The notes under the pieces were generated by a model, which was not told the origin of the DNA, made no database searches, and saw nothing but the letters and a program-made list of their open reading frames with translations. From positions 1-55,579 of IMG/VR virus record IMGVR_UViG_3300043256_000267: 55,579 bases of DNA; one strand, given 5' to 3'. How positions within the stretch are numbered: the first letter of the stretch is position 1; each line of letters begins with the position of its first letter. Positions 21,402 to 29,670 of this stretch are shown here, in pieces. Source of the DNA: a virus. A program made the translations under genes and the position numbers.

Positions 21402-21632
21402 GTGAAGATTGAGAGCGCAAAAACGCAGGGTGAAGGACAGTCGTTGGATAGCTTTAACAATGGCGATTGTATCCGCCTTGTTGACAACGGCCTCAGCGAG
21501 TTGTTCTTAGACAGTGTATACATTGTGGGCACCTCCGGAGAAGGCCGACTGGCGATTAATCTTCTCGATGGGTGTCACCGACGTGAAGGTGGATTCGTGC
21601 TTGAACCAAATGCGAAAGTTGTAACTGGATGA
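21402..21632 (+). CDS. Hypothetical protein before DNA polymerase
   Basis: This 76-residue protein begins at a GTG at 21402 with GGAG seven bases upstream; a longer frame from 21306 would start upstream of the promoter. Mixed alpha/beta, no recognised motif. Its stop overlaps the polymerase ATG (ATGA). Confidence 0.6.
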   Translation: MKIESAKTQGEGQSLDSFNNGDCIRLVDNGLSELFLDSVYIVGTSGEGRLAINLLDGCHRREGGFVLEPNAKVVTG

Positions 21633-24355
21633 ACTTTGCTCCAGGTAGTCACGTTTTGGAAGAACCGCTTGCAGAGGGATACTCGCGCCGCGTGGTGCCT
21701 ACGTTTCCGCTGCACGTCAACGGACGGCAAACTGCCCTGCTGGTGCTTGGAGAGGCGCCCGGCCGGCAAGAAGACGAGACGGGCGAGCCGTTCGTTGGGT
21801 GGTCGGGCCAGTTGCTCCGCACTGCGTACATTGACTATTGGAAGCTACAAGATCACGCGGACGTGTTCCTGTCCAACGCAGTTCGGTCTCGCCCACCGGG
21901 CAACCGCACGCCCAAGCCAAAAGAGATCAAGGCGCACGCGGACATGCTTGTCCACGACGTGACCGAATTGCAGTCGGCGTACTCTGAGGTGTTCGTACTG
22001 TGTGCCGGAGCTGTTGCGTGCCAAGCGCTGGGCATGGCCAAAACGCTTACAGCAGCATTTAAGAGCCAAGGCGGCACTCTGCCATTCGCGGCGGGACACG
22101 TGCGCGCGTATGCCACGTTTCACCCTGCGTCTCTCGCAGACCGCGGCAAGAACAAACGGCGCCGTGGGCCTCGCCGCGCACGTACTGACAAGGGACCTGC
22201 ACTGGAGTCACACTTATCACTCTTGCAGCGTGCGCTGTCGGGCCAGGACCCAGTGCAGGAACCCGCTGCCGCTTGCGAATGGCTTACTGCTCCTGGCGTT
22301 ACAGAGATTACGGCATTTGGCACGCCAGACGCTTTGGCGTGTGACACTGAAACTTATGGATGCTTGGGGGGTGGGGAACAATCGCAATTCCAGCCGGACA
22401 AGTCTTTGCACTGGGACAATGTGAATCCCGATCAGGTCTTTGTTAGTGCTGCGCTGGCATGGGTTGGCCGTGGCACGGGTAGGAAGGGTGCTGGCTTTTA
22501 CAACTTGCAAGACCCTGAGCACCGGGCTACGTTTGTTTCGGTACTTCGATGGGTACAAAAACGCGACTGCCTGCTATTGTTCCACAATTGCGCCTTCGAT
22601 GTACCGTTTCTGCGCCGGTTCCTGCCAGCGTGCGCTCGCTACCTGGAGCCGCCGACCAAGCTGGCCGATTTAATGATCGAATCGCACATGGTAGATGACT
22701 TGCGCCCCGAGCGCTCGCTCAAAGCGCTGTCGCCTCTCATGCTCGGCCAGCGTGGACTGTACACTGAAGAGCAACGCACGTTTGACTACACCGGCCCGGA
22801 CGACCCGGATCTTGCACGCTACAACGTGGCCGATGTAGAGCGCACTTTGGAATGCTACTGCCTGTGCCGCGAGGCGTTCCCGCGCATCTACGGCGCGAAC
22901 ACAAACAAGGGTTCGCCATACGCCGACGATTGGTCTTCCAAGGTGCTGCACTTGGTCACGCACATGACCGAAGTTGGCATCCCTATCGACGAGCCCGGTT
23001 TGCGCGCCCTGGATACACGCTTGCGTGTTCGGTTGGAGCGCATCGAACGGCTGGCGCGGGACACTTTAGGTCTCGTGCTCTCGGGTAAAGTAGGCAAGGG
23101 CTCCGACACTTCCAAGCGTGCAGCGGTGTCGGATGCCGCAACGCTGTGCCCGGACAACGTCGCCGCGCAAATCATATTAACCCCAACTGGTAAGTTTCCC
23201 TACGACGAGGTTGCACGCGCGTTGCTCATGCCCGAAATGCAGGGTCGATGGGGTGGTGATGGCACAGTAGAAAACGGCGACCCCCCGCGCCGGGGAGCGT
23301 GGCGTAAGCTGCACGTGTTGGGGCTGCACCAAGGCGTTGCCAAGCTCATCAACACGTATACGGGGCCAATGCTCCGGGGCCGCGTCAAGAAGAAAGCGAC
23401 CAAGGAAACCAAGACAAAGCCAGCACGCGAAGCGGTTATCAATCACGCACCGCGCGTGATCCGCGGGCGCATCTACCCAACGTGGTATCCAGTGGCCCGC
23501 GAGTTTGGGGACACAGGTCAGAGCGGGGGTACCCGGCAGATACGGTTTGCCGCCAAGGACCCTGCCGTTCCGACGTTTCCGCCCTGCATTAAAGACCTGC
23601 TGCAAATTGACATCTGGGCCGACTACTCCGGCATCGAACTGAGGACTGCTGCGCTGATGTCCGGCGACCCGGTGATGATGGCCGAACTGTCGGGCGACGA
23701 TGGCGATCTGCACACTCGCACGGCACGCGTTATCCTTGGGAACAAGTTCGTAGATGACAGGATCAAGATGTACGGCCCGAAGGCGTGGAAAGGTGGCAAG
23801 CACCGCTACGCTGGTAAGCGCACCAATTTCCTCATGCTGTACTTGGGAGGTGCAGACAAGCTGCAAGCTACGCTCCTAGACGCGCTCGGGGAGAACTATC
23901 CAGTGTCTCGGTGTCAGCAGGTCATTACCGATTTTTGGGTTATGTACCCAGGACTGCGTGCTTTTCTTGATGGTGTGATTGACTTCGTCCGGCGCAAGGG
24001 CTATTATGAATTACCGCTGACGGGTCACTCGCGCTTGTTCGATCGGCACAACCCGCCGATCAACGAGTGTGCAAACTTTCCGTTCCAAGCGACTGCGGCA
24101 GCCATCACGATTTGTGCTCAGTACGAGCTGTGGCAACTAGCGCGGTCGGAAGGTGTAGGAATGAACTGTGGCTGTAACATCTATGATGCTGTCGGAATCG
24201 AGTTGCACGCCCGCGAGCGCCGGCTTCACGGAACACAGCGTGCCCGTGCTCTTATTGATCGCGCGCTCCCTCAGCCATCGTACTACAAGGACTTGTGTTC
24301 CCACTTGGGACGAACCTTGCCGCTGGCTTACGAAGTAAAGGAACCAAAGCAATGA
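21629..24355 (+). CDS. Fusion: uracil-DNA-glycosylase-like domain + family A DNA polymerase
   Basis: This is a 908-residue protein with three parts. Residues ~35-200 are a family-4-type uracil-DNA glycosylase-like domain: GEAPGRQEDETGEPFVG at 41-57, SNAVRSRPPGNRTP at 82-95, and HPAS at 165-168. Residues ~235-410 are a DEDDy 3'-5' exonuclease: DTE at 239-241, N320/D324, and YNVAD at 398-402. Residues ~430-900 are the polymerase: motif A DYSGIELR at 665-672, motif B KRTNF at 730-734, and motif C YDAV with D853. Notable points: the glycosylase part lacks the cysteines that hold the Fe-S cluster in cellular family-4 enzymes, and motif C has YDA where most polymerases have HDE. It is the replicative polymerase, with proofreading and possibly uracil sensing. 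Confidence 0.9.
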   Translation: MNFAPGSHVLEEPLAEGYSRRVVPTFPLHVNGRQTALLVLGEAPGRQEDETGEPFVGWSGQLLRTAYIDYWKLQDHADVFLSNAVRSRPPGNRTPKPKEIKAHADMLVHDVTELQSAYSEVFVLCAGAVACQALGMAKTLTAAFKSQGGTLPFAAGHVRAYATFHPASLADRGKNKRRRGPRRARTDKGPALESHLSLLQRALSGQDPVQEPAAACEWLTAPGVTEITAFGTPDALACDTETYGCLGGGEQSQFQPDKSLHWDNVNPDQVFVSAALAWVGRGTGRKGAGFYNLQDPEHRATFVSVLRWVQKRDCLLLFHNCAFDVPFLRRFLPACARYLEPPTKLADLMIESHMVDDLRPERSLKALSPLMLGQRGLYTEEQRTFDYTGPDDPDLARYNVADVERTLECYCLCREAFPRIYGANTNKGSPYADDWSSKVLHLVTHMTEVGIPIDEPGLRALDTRLRVRLERIERLARDTLGLVLSGKVGKGSDTSKRAAVSDAATLCPDNVAAQIILTPTGKFPYDEVARALLMPEMQGRWGGDGTVENGDPPRRGAWRKLHVLGLHQGVAKLINTYTGPMLRGRVKKKATKETKTKPAREAVINHAPRVIRGRIYPTWYPVAREFGDTGQSGGTRQIRFAAKDPAVPTFPPCIKDLLQIDIWADYSGIELRTAALMSGDPVMMAELSGDDGDLHTRTARVILGNKFVDDRIKMYGPKAWKGGKHRYAGKRTNFLMLYLGGADKLQATLLDALGENYPVSRCQQVITDFWVMYPGLRAFLDGVIDFVRRKGYYELPLTGHSRLFDRHNPPINECANFPFQATAAAITICAQYELWQLARSEGVGMNCGCNIYDAVGIELHARERRLHGTQRARALIDRALPQPSYYKDLCSHLGRTLPLAYEVKEPKQ

Positions 24356-25194
24356 AAGACAAGTGCGTAATTTACCACGCCAACTGCCCCGACGGATTTA
24401 CTGGGGCGTGGCTCCTGTGGCGTGCATTCGGCGACGACGGCGTTCAATACTGCCCGGCCAACTATGGGGACGATCCGCCTGACGTTGTGGGAAAGGATGT
24501 GTACATTGTAGATTTCTCGTACCCGCGGGACGTATTGCAAGACATGCACTCCAAAGCAGCGTCCCTCCACGTTTGGGACCACCACAAGACCGCTGAGAAG
24601 AACTGCCAGGGCTTGGATTTTTGCACCTTCGACATGGACCGCTGCGGGTCTCGCCTCTTGTTCGAGACTTGTATTCGTGACAATTTTCCTGGAACGTGGT
24701 GGCACGACAAAACGCGCGATTTTGTGCAGTACATCGACGACAACGACCGCGGGGTGAGAGCGCTGCCAAACACCGACGAAGTGCGCGCAGCGTATTGCGC
24801 TACGCCGTTTTCGTTTCCCCAATGGGGCGCGCTCGTGGCAAAGGGCATCGGCGAGTGGGTTCGGATGGGCCGGCAGATTCTTGATTACCAGCAGTTGTGC
24901 ATCGATCAACACGCACCGACAGCTACGTGGCGGCGCTTGTGGGGCTATGATTACAAGGTTCCTATTGTCAACTTGACATTCAAGCACATTATTTCTCCGC
25001 TGCTCGGGGAGCTAGCAGAACACGCACCGTTTGCCGCTGCGTTTTGGTTTGACGGCAAGCAATGGACCTTTTCGTTGCGTTCCCGCGAAGGGGGTACTGA
25101 CGTATCTGAAGTTGCACGGGGGTTTGGCGGCGGTGGGCACAAAAACGCAGCCGGCTTTCGGGTGAAGAACCTTTCCGACGCGGTGCAGCTATGA
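24352..25194 (+). CDS. DHH-family phosphoesterase
   Basis: This 280-residue protein has the DHH motif at residues 76-78 (VWDHHKTA), an upstream aspartate in VDFSYPRD (D54), and IDDND further on. The DHHA1-type nucleic-acid-binding signature GGGGHKNAAGF is near the C terminus. DHH-DHHA1 proteins include oligoribonucleases (NrnA type), RecJ exonucleases and cyclic-dinucleotide phosphodiesterases. Here it could degrade short oligonucleotides, or host cyclic-dinucleotide signals used in anti-phage defence; sequence alone does not decide. The ATG overlaps the polymerase stop. Confidence 0.85.
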   Translation: MKDKCVIYHANCPDGFTGAWLLWRAFGDDGVQYCPANYGDDPPDVVGKDVYIVDFSYPRDVLQDMHSKAASLHVWDHHKTAEKNCQGLDFCTFDMDRCGSRLLFETCIRDNFPGTWWHDKTRDFVQYIDDNDRGVRALPNTDEVRAAYCATPFSFPQWGALVAKGIGEWVRMGRQILDYQQLCIDQHAPTATWRRLWGYDYKVPIVNLTFKHIISPLLGELAEHAPFAAAFWFDGKQWTFSLRSREGGTDVSEVARGFGGGGHKNAAGFRVKNLSDAVQL

Positions 25195-25352
25195 GCCACG
25201 TAACGACAGCGTTGTTGATAGCAGCTTACGTCTTACTGGCGGGTACCTGCGCGTTTGAAAAGCGGTGGCCCGTGTGCCTATACTGGGTTGGGGCCGTAAT
25301 CGTGACGGGCGGCGTGTTGTGGATGAGCGCACGTATGGAGATTCCAAAGTGA
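25191..25352 (+). CDS. Small membrane protein
   Basis: This 53-residue protein has two hydrophobic segments (TALLIAAYVLLAGTCAF and CLYWVGAVIVTGGVLWM) joined by a short charged turn (EKRWP). It overlaps both neighbours (ATGA and GTGA), so it is a bona fide operon member. Function unknown. Confidence 0.6.
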   Translation: MSHVTTALLIAAYVLLAGTCAFEKRWPVCLYWVGAVIVTGGVLWMSARMEIPK

Positions 25353-26584
25353 GTGAGAAATCAATCGAAGATCGCGTTGTGGACTGGATTAGCCGCCACG
25401 GCAACAAGGGAACCACGTCCCGCGACTTGGTAGCCTCCCGCATTGTGCCTAATGCCGAGGCCGCGCGTAAGGTTTTGAGGCGGCTGTTCAATGCAGTAGG
25501 TGGGACGTGGAAGCACAACAAGTTCTATCTGCTCAGTTCACAGATACGCGCTGGAACCGACTTGGACACCCACGATCCTCGGTTTCGCTCAGACTTGCTG
25601 CGGCTTCTGCGCAAGCCTACTACGATAAAGCAATTAGGTTCCAAGCTGCGCATTCATGCTACCGATGTGGAACAGGCTTTAACTGATTTGGAGGGGTCAG
25701 GTTACATCGTCGAGCGCGTTGGCCAGCGCGTTACGTTGGGAGTCGCGGTGCCTGAGAGCGCTCGCCGCATTGTGCGCGCCAACCATTTCATCGACAAGCC
25801 AGTTCTATTTGGCATCGTGGCAGATATGCACATGTGCTCTAAGTCGGAGCGCCTGGATGTTGTCAATGCCGCTTACGATGAGTTTGCTGCGCAAGGCATT
25901 GATACGGTACTGTGTCCGGGTAACTACGTCGACGGCGAAGCGCGGTTCAACCGCTATGAATTGTACGCTCACGGAATCGCAGACCAGTGCCAGTATTGCA
26001 TTGACCATTGGCCGCAGCGCAAGGGCATCAAGACGTTCTACATTGACGGCGACTGCCACGAAGGTTGGTACCTCACGCGGGAGGGAATCGAATTCGGCCG
26101 GTACCTCATGTTGGAAGCACAGCGGCAAGGTCGCGAAGACCTTGTGTACCTCGGGTCGATGGAAGCGGACATCGAACTGAAAGCGCCGAAAGGCTCTGCG
26201 GTCATCAAGATCATGCACCCTGGTGGTGGTACAGCTTACGCTATTTCATACGCAGTCCAAAAGCTTGCTGAGAGCTACCAGGGAGGAGAGAAACCCGCAG
26301 TCGCAATCGTAGGCCACTACCACAAATTTGAGTATTCGTTTCCGCGTTCGATTCACATGCTGCAACCGGGTTGCTGTCAAGACCAGACGCGATTCATGCG
26401 TAAGCTCAAGCTCGCAGCGCACGTTGGCTTTAGTACCATCGAGTTGCAACAAGACGTGGGCGGTTCCATTACGCGCTTTACCCCAACCTTCTTTCCGTTT
26501 TGGGACCGCGGCTACTACTTATCCCGTGACGGGCAAGCTGCCGCAACGCGGCTCCAACGCAAAACTAAGGCGCGTAGCAAGTGA
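25349..26584 (+). CDS. Metallophosphoesterase with winged-helix N terminus
   Basis: This 411-residue protein starts at a GTG at 25349 that overlaps the preceding stop. Residues ~1-140 look like tandem winged-helix DNA-binding units (EDRVVDWISRHGNKGTTSRDL, then LRLLRKPTTIKQLGSKLRI). Residues ~150-390 form a calcineurin-like phosphoesterase: DMH at 159-161, GNYVD at 191-195, GDCHE at 234-238, MHPGGG at 289-294, and GHYH at 322-325. This metal-binding order matches Mre11/SbcD-type nucleases. An earlier in-frame start at 25265 would overlap the membrane gene. Likely a phage DNA-processing nuclease. Confidence 0.8.
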   Translation: MSEKSIEDRVVDWISRHGNKGTTSRDLVASRIVPNAEAARKVLRRLFNAVGGTWKHNKFYLLSSQIRAGTDLDTHDPRFRSDLLRLLRKPTTIKQLGSKLRIHATDVEQALTDLEGSGYIVERVGQRVTLGVAVPESARRIVRANHFIDKPVLFGIVADMHMCSKSERLDVVNAAYDEFAAQGIDTVLCPGNYVDGEARFNRYELYAHGIADQCQYCIDHWPQRKGIKTFYIDGDCHEGWYLTREGIEFGRYLMLEAQRQGREDLVYLGSMEADIELKAPKGSAVIKIMHPGGGTAYAISYAVQKLAESYQGGEKPAVAIVGHYHKFEYSFPRSIHMLQPGCCQDQTRFMRKLKLAAHVGFSTIELQQDVGGSITRFTPTFFPFWDRGYYLSRDGQAAATRLQRKTKARSK

Positions 26585-26781
26585 TACGGGTGTTTGTAGA
26601 CGAGTTGGACGACGCGAATGGAGACCAACCCTACGAGGAGTCTCCTGGTGTGTGGATATGCCGCCGTTGCTCTGCGGAAATCTACCATCGCGATTCGCTA
26701 TGTCGCCATTGCAAGCGTGCCGACACACTTCGGCAGCGGCAACAACAGGAGGGACTAGATGCAACGTCATGTGAGGACTGA
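26581..26781 (+). CDS. Small zinc-ribbon protein
   Basis: This 66-residue protein has an acidic N terminus (DELDDANGD), then CRRC and CRHC separated by 13 residues. It starts at a GTG overlapping the previous stop (GTGA). Confidence 0.6.
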   Translation: MIRVFVDELDDANGDQPYEESPGVWICRRCSAEIYHRDSLCRHCKRADTLRQRQQQEGLDATSCED

Positions 26782-26935
26782 AAATGTTGTTAGGTGTCCA
26801 TCGTGTGGTAAGGCTTACGAAGTCTTTAACATGATGGTTGGAGACCAGTCAAGGTGTCCTGCTTGCCTAGACAAATTGGCTAAGGAAGTTGAAGAAAACC
26901 GCAGCGGCCATGAGAGAGGAGGAACCAGACGATGA
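26759..26935 (+). CDS. Small zinc-ribbon protein
   Basis: This 58-residue protein has CPSCGKAYEV and CPAC separated by 16 residues, then a charged helix (DKLAKEVEENRSG). It overlaps both neighbours, giving two consecutive zinc ribbons. Confidence 0.6.
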   Translation: MQRHVRTENVVRCPSCGKAYEVFNMMVGDQSRCPACLDKLAKEVEENRSGHERGGTRR

Positions 26936-27300
26936 GTGAGTATCAAGTGGAGAAGTTCCCGTGGCCGGGGGCAGAAGGGTGTTTCCTCGCGCTTTCATGC
27001 CGCAAGACGGACAAGAACTGCAACGGCGTGCAGCCTGCTGTTTCCTTCTTGTGCATCTTAGGGGATGTAGCTGCCGAGTGGGAACCAACCAACGGCCCTA
27101 TTCAACTTTGGTTTCGTGGGGACGACGAAGAACACTACACGTTCCCGCGGATACGTGCTAATAGAGGTGACTGGTCACAGTTATCCGTAGACCACGAGGG
27201 ACTTCCCCGAATGGCCAACGCAGGAAACTACGCGGGTGTATTTGAAGTGCTCCGAGAGTGGGCCGATCGGGAACCCCCGGAGGAGAATCCCAATGAGTAA
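26932..27300 (+). CDS. Hypothetical protein
   Basis: This 122-residue beta-rich protein (EYQVEKFPWPGAEGCFLALS) has conserved-looking Trp/Cys positions. ATGA overlap with the gene before; its TAA overlaps the next ATG. No family recognised. Confidence 0.6.
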   Translation: MSEYQVEKFPWPGAEGCFLALSCRKTDKNCNGVQPAVSFLCILGDVAAEWEPTNGPIQLWFRGDDEEHYTFPRIRANRGDWSQLSVDHEGLPRMANAGNYAGVFEVLREWADREPPEENPNE

Positions 27301-27682
27301 AGGAAGCCGCCCCCGGCCGTGCAACAAGCAGAGATTCGACGAGAATTACGCTCGCGTTTTCGGCCCCAAGAAGCTAAACGTCTGGACGGAAAAGCAACCG
27401 CAGTGCCCAGCGAAGCTGTGTGAGTATTACCAAACCCTACCGGGAGGTTGTTCTCACTGCGGTCGAAATGTCCAACCGGAAGGAAAGTCAGATGGGATTC
27501 AAGGGGACACTGGAGACGGAACGCGCGATCGAGCAGGTGGTGGACGCACTGCTCAAGTGCCCCAAGAGCCGGGAGGAGCACCTGATTCGCAAGCTGCGGA
27601 ACCTGTGGAACCGCCGCCTCGCGGAAATTGCGGGGACTGGGGCTACTCCCTCGGCCGCCCTTCGTGTGGAGGAGTGTTCTAA
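27293..27682 (+). CDS. Hypothetical phage protein with SKGSRPRP N terminus
   Basis: This 129-residue protein begins MSKGSRPRPCNKQRFDENYA, resembling the N terminus of short uncharacterised proteins found in many tailed phages. It has CPAKLCEYY and CSHCG. The second half (from about residue 66) is low complexity, Gly/Pro/Glu-rich and overlaps another ORF. Its TAA overlaps the next ATG (TAATG), which supports the full length. Confidence 0.55.
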   Translation: MSKGSRPRPCNKQRFDENYARVFGPKKLNVWTEKQPQCPAKLCEYYQTLPGGCSHCGRNVQPEGKSDGIQGDTGDGTRDRAGGGRTAQVPQEPGGAPDSQAAEPVEPPPRGNCGDWGYSLGRPSCGGVF

Positions 27683-27704
27683 TGCAGAAGAAACGCCAAC
27701 GTAA
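27492..27704 (+). CDS. Overlapping small ORF in another frame
   Basis: This 70-residue, helical, charged protein (MGFKGTLETERAIEQVVDALL) has a good GGAAGGA ribosome site. It overlaps the 27293 gene by 190 bases in another frame and extends 23 bases into the next. Its composition looks more protein-like than the overlapping half of the 27293 gene. Confidence 0.5.
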   Translation: MGFKGTLETERAIEQVVDALLKCPKSREEHLIRKLRNLWNRRLAEIAGTGATPSAALRVEECSNAEETPT

Positions 27705-27915
27705 GATGTCAGACAGACGCCGCGCCGTAGTCGCCACGCGCAAGGCCGAGGTTGCCGAGTTGAAAGACGCGCGGTTTGCCGAAATCGCTGACATGATCGC
27801 TAGGCGCCTCGAACCCCGCATCAAACTGCTAGTCCAAGTCGAAGTCGCCAGGGCGGTGACTGACCTAGCCAAGCGCCAGTTGGCTGCGCGCGTTGTGGAG
27901 AAAAATGGTGCCTAG
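27682..27915 (+). CDS. Small basic helical protein
   Basis: This 77-residue protein is almost entirely helical and highly charged (RKMSDRRRAVVATRKAEVAEL), with a second helix carrying apolar residues. Possibly a dimeric DNA-binding or coiled-coil protein. The ATG at 27682 overlaps the previous stop. Confidence 0.55.
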   Translation: MQKKRQRKMSDRRRAVVATRKAEVAELKDARFAEIADMIARRLEPRIKLLVQVEVARAVTDLAKRQLAARVVEKNGA

Positions 27916-28141
27916 ACCTGGCTCCGTTGAATACTTTTGGGAGGAGCTACACCGTTTCCGAGAAGCGTTTGGAAACAACCGCAACTCACTGGAGAAGCTC
28001 GACCAACTGTTTTGCGGCTTATTCTACGTCGCGGCGCACACTGAGGGTGAAACGCCACCCGGCTGGGAAGCGATTTGTGTGGAATGGCCGCGTCGTCGTG
28101 TCTTAATGGCAGCACACCTCGGAGCTTCGGAGGGCAAATGA
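27905..28141 (+). CDS. Hypothetical protein
   Basis: This 78-residue helical protein (VEYFWEELHRFREAFGNNRN) starts at the ATG at 27905 with GGAG close upstream and overlaps the gene before it. No family recognised. Confidence 0.5.
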   Translation: MVPRPGSVEYFWEELHRFREAFGNNRNSLEKLDQLFCGLFYVAAHTEGETPPGWEAICVEWPRRRVLMAAHLGASEGK

Positions 28142-28689
28142 AAACTGCGACCGTAATGATCGACTCGCGAGAGGACCTGCACTGGCGCTTGCCGTTCCCG
28201 GACCACGTGAAGGTACACCCACAGCGGTCCCGTAACCCGGTCATCATAAAAATCAAAAAGCGGGTTGACAAACTTGACGCGGGCGACTATTGTTTAGATG
28301 GGTACGCAAGCCGGTGCCTGGTCGAAACGAAGCGGTCGGCCCGCGAGTTGGCAGGCAACTTGCTTACTGACGATTTCCGTCGGGCTAATGCAGCTTTTGA
28401 GAAGCTCTCTTGTGCGACCGCGTTTCCGCTGTTGGTTTGCGAGTTCAGCCAAGCCGACTTGCTCACGGAAGCAGAGGACGGCCGCGTGATGGATGCTCTT
28501 TCCTGGTGCGTAGCACGCCACCGCTTGAACGTGTGGTTTGCAGGCCCACGCGGCGCCAAAGACGCCCGCCGCAAAACCGCTGAATGCGTCTTACGTTTAA
28601 TGCTGGAACTATCCAATTGGGAGGAACCACCGTGCAGAAGCTCACCGAACAACAAGTCCGGCACTGGATCAATTCCATCGTCGGGGTAG
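28138..28689 (+). CDS. ERCC4-type (XPF/Mus81-like) nuclease
   Basis: This 183-residue protein has the ERCC4 nuclease signature: IDSRE at residues 8-12, AGDY at 48-51 and VETK at 62-65, where the classic motif is ERK. These acidic residues bind the metal for cutting branched DNA. It lacks the helix-hairpin-helix domain of cellular enzymes, as is usual for compact phage versions. ATGA overlap with the preceding gene. A role in resolving branched or recombining replication intermediates is likely. Confidence 0.75.
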   Translation: MKTATVMIDSREDLHWRLPFPDHVKVHPQRSRNPVIIKIKKRVDKLDAGDYCLDGYASRCLVETKRSARELAGNLLTDDFRRANAAFEKLSCATAFPLLVCEFSQADLLTEAEDGRVMDALSWCVARHRLNVWFAGPRGAKDARRKTAECVLRLMLELSNWEEPPCRSSPNNKSGTGSIPSSG

Positions 28690-28916
28690 AATGTCTCGCT
28701 GAAGATTGCGAACGTGCAGTCTCACCCGTTGCCCGAGCTGCAACTCTTGCGCTCGCAGATGTGCCGTATGTGGAAACCTACAGCCGGCTAGAAGCTTTTA
28801 CAAAGAATACCAGTCTGCGTAAGTTCCGCGCGTTTCTAGACGAAGTCGTGCGGGTTATGGACGACTGCGGCGTGCACCCTTGGACCACCGCCGACGAAGG
28901 GAAGGTGTCCCCATGA
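28632..28916 (+). CDS. Hypothetical protein
   Basis: This 94-residue helical protein starts at a GTG with GGAGG seven bases upstream, inside the end of the nuclease gene (58-base overlap). Contains VECLAEDC and a Trp-containing C terminus. No family recognised. Confidence 0.55.
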   Translation: MQKLTEQQVRHWINSIVGVECLAEDCERAVSPVARAATLALADVPYVETYSRLEAFTKNTSLRKFRAFLDEVVRVMDDCGVHPWTTADEGKVSP

Positions 28917-29182
28917 ACGCGCTACTCGAAGTCAAAAGTGGAAGGCACAAGATGCTGCTCAATCCCAGTGCGGTCGTGTGGGCGGCACCCAAAACAGGCG
29001 AAAATCATGTCTGCGTTGCTACAATGAGCGCTGCCAACGAAGACGGGTCCGCGTTTTTAGTGTTTGACTGTTCTTACGAGAAATTCAAACGCGGGTGGTT
29101 AAACGCTCTCAACTACGACCTTGTGTTCGGCGACGTTGAAATTCCTGGCGCATCGGGAACCAAAGAAGTGGTTGCGGTATGA
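28913..29182 (+). CDS. Hypothetical protein
   Basis: This 89-residue, mostly beta protein (HKMLLNPSAVVWAAPKTGENH) has ATGA overlaps at both ends. Its pattern (short strand, VWAAP, then a FLVFDCSYEKF block) resembles small uncharacterised phage proteins. Function unknown. Confidence 0.55.
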   Translation: MNALLEVKSGRHKMLLNPSAVVWAAPKTGENHVCVATMSAANEDGSAFLVFDCSYEKFKRGWLNALNYDLVFGDVEIPGASGTKEVVAV

Positions 29183-29670
29183 CACAATCAACCAAGCCAA
29201 CAAATCCCAAGGATCGCGCAGCCACGTCGCGGCTGGACCTGAGTCTATTCCCGGCGACGGCCCGCGTCTACGGGGCGCTCGCCATGACAGAGGGGCATTT
29301 GAAGTACGGCGGCTACAACTACCGGGACGCTGGCGTACTGGCATCGATCTACTATGCCGCTGCCGGTCGCCATCTAGATAAGTGGTTCAACGGTCAAAAG
29401 CTCGACCCCAAAACGGGTGTTCCCCACCTTGCCAACGCCCTTGCCTGCATTGCGGTTCTTATCGATGCGGTAGAGTGCGACAAGCTAAATGACGATCGGC
29501 CACCGCGTTGCGACATGGACCGCCTACTGGCAGGGGCTGAAGAGTATGTAGCCCAGTTGCAAAAACTGTTCCCCAACGGTCCCGCGCGCTTTACCCACAT
29601 GCCGCCTGCACAGAGAAAAAAACCAGCGTCGGAGTCTTGTGTCGATTCGGAGTGGATACATGATTTCTGA
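29179..29670 (+). CDS. dATP/dGTP diphosphohydrolase-like protein (DUF5664/MazZ-like)
   Basis: This 163-residue protein has the family signature NPKDRAATSRLDLSLFPA at residues 9-26, then HLKYGGYNYRDA and HLDKW with a following HLANAL block. Phage proteins with this domain hydrolyse purine dNTPs to dNMP and pyrophosphate; one, MazZ, feeds the pathway for 2-aminoadenine DNA. The partner synthase PurZ is not in this window, so a general dNTP-pool or modified-base role is the safer call. The overlap with the next nuclease is 11 bases. Confidence 0.7.
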   Translation: MTQSTKPTNPKDRAATSRLDLSLFPATARVYGALAMTEGHLKYGGYNYRDAGVLASIYYAAAGRHLDKWFNGQKLDPKTGVPHLANALACIAVLIDAVECDKLNDDRPPRCDMDRLLAGAEEYVAQLQKLFPNGPARFTHMPPAQRKKPASESCVDSEWIHDF

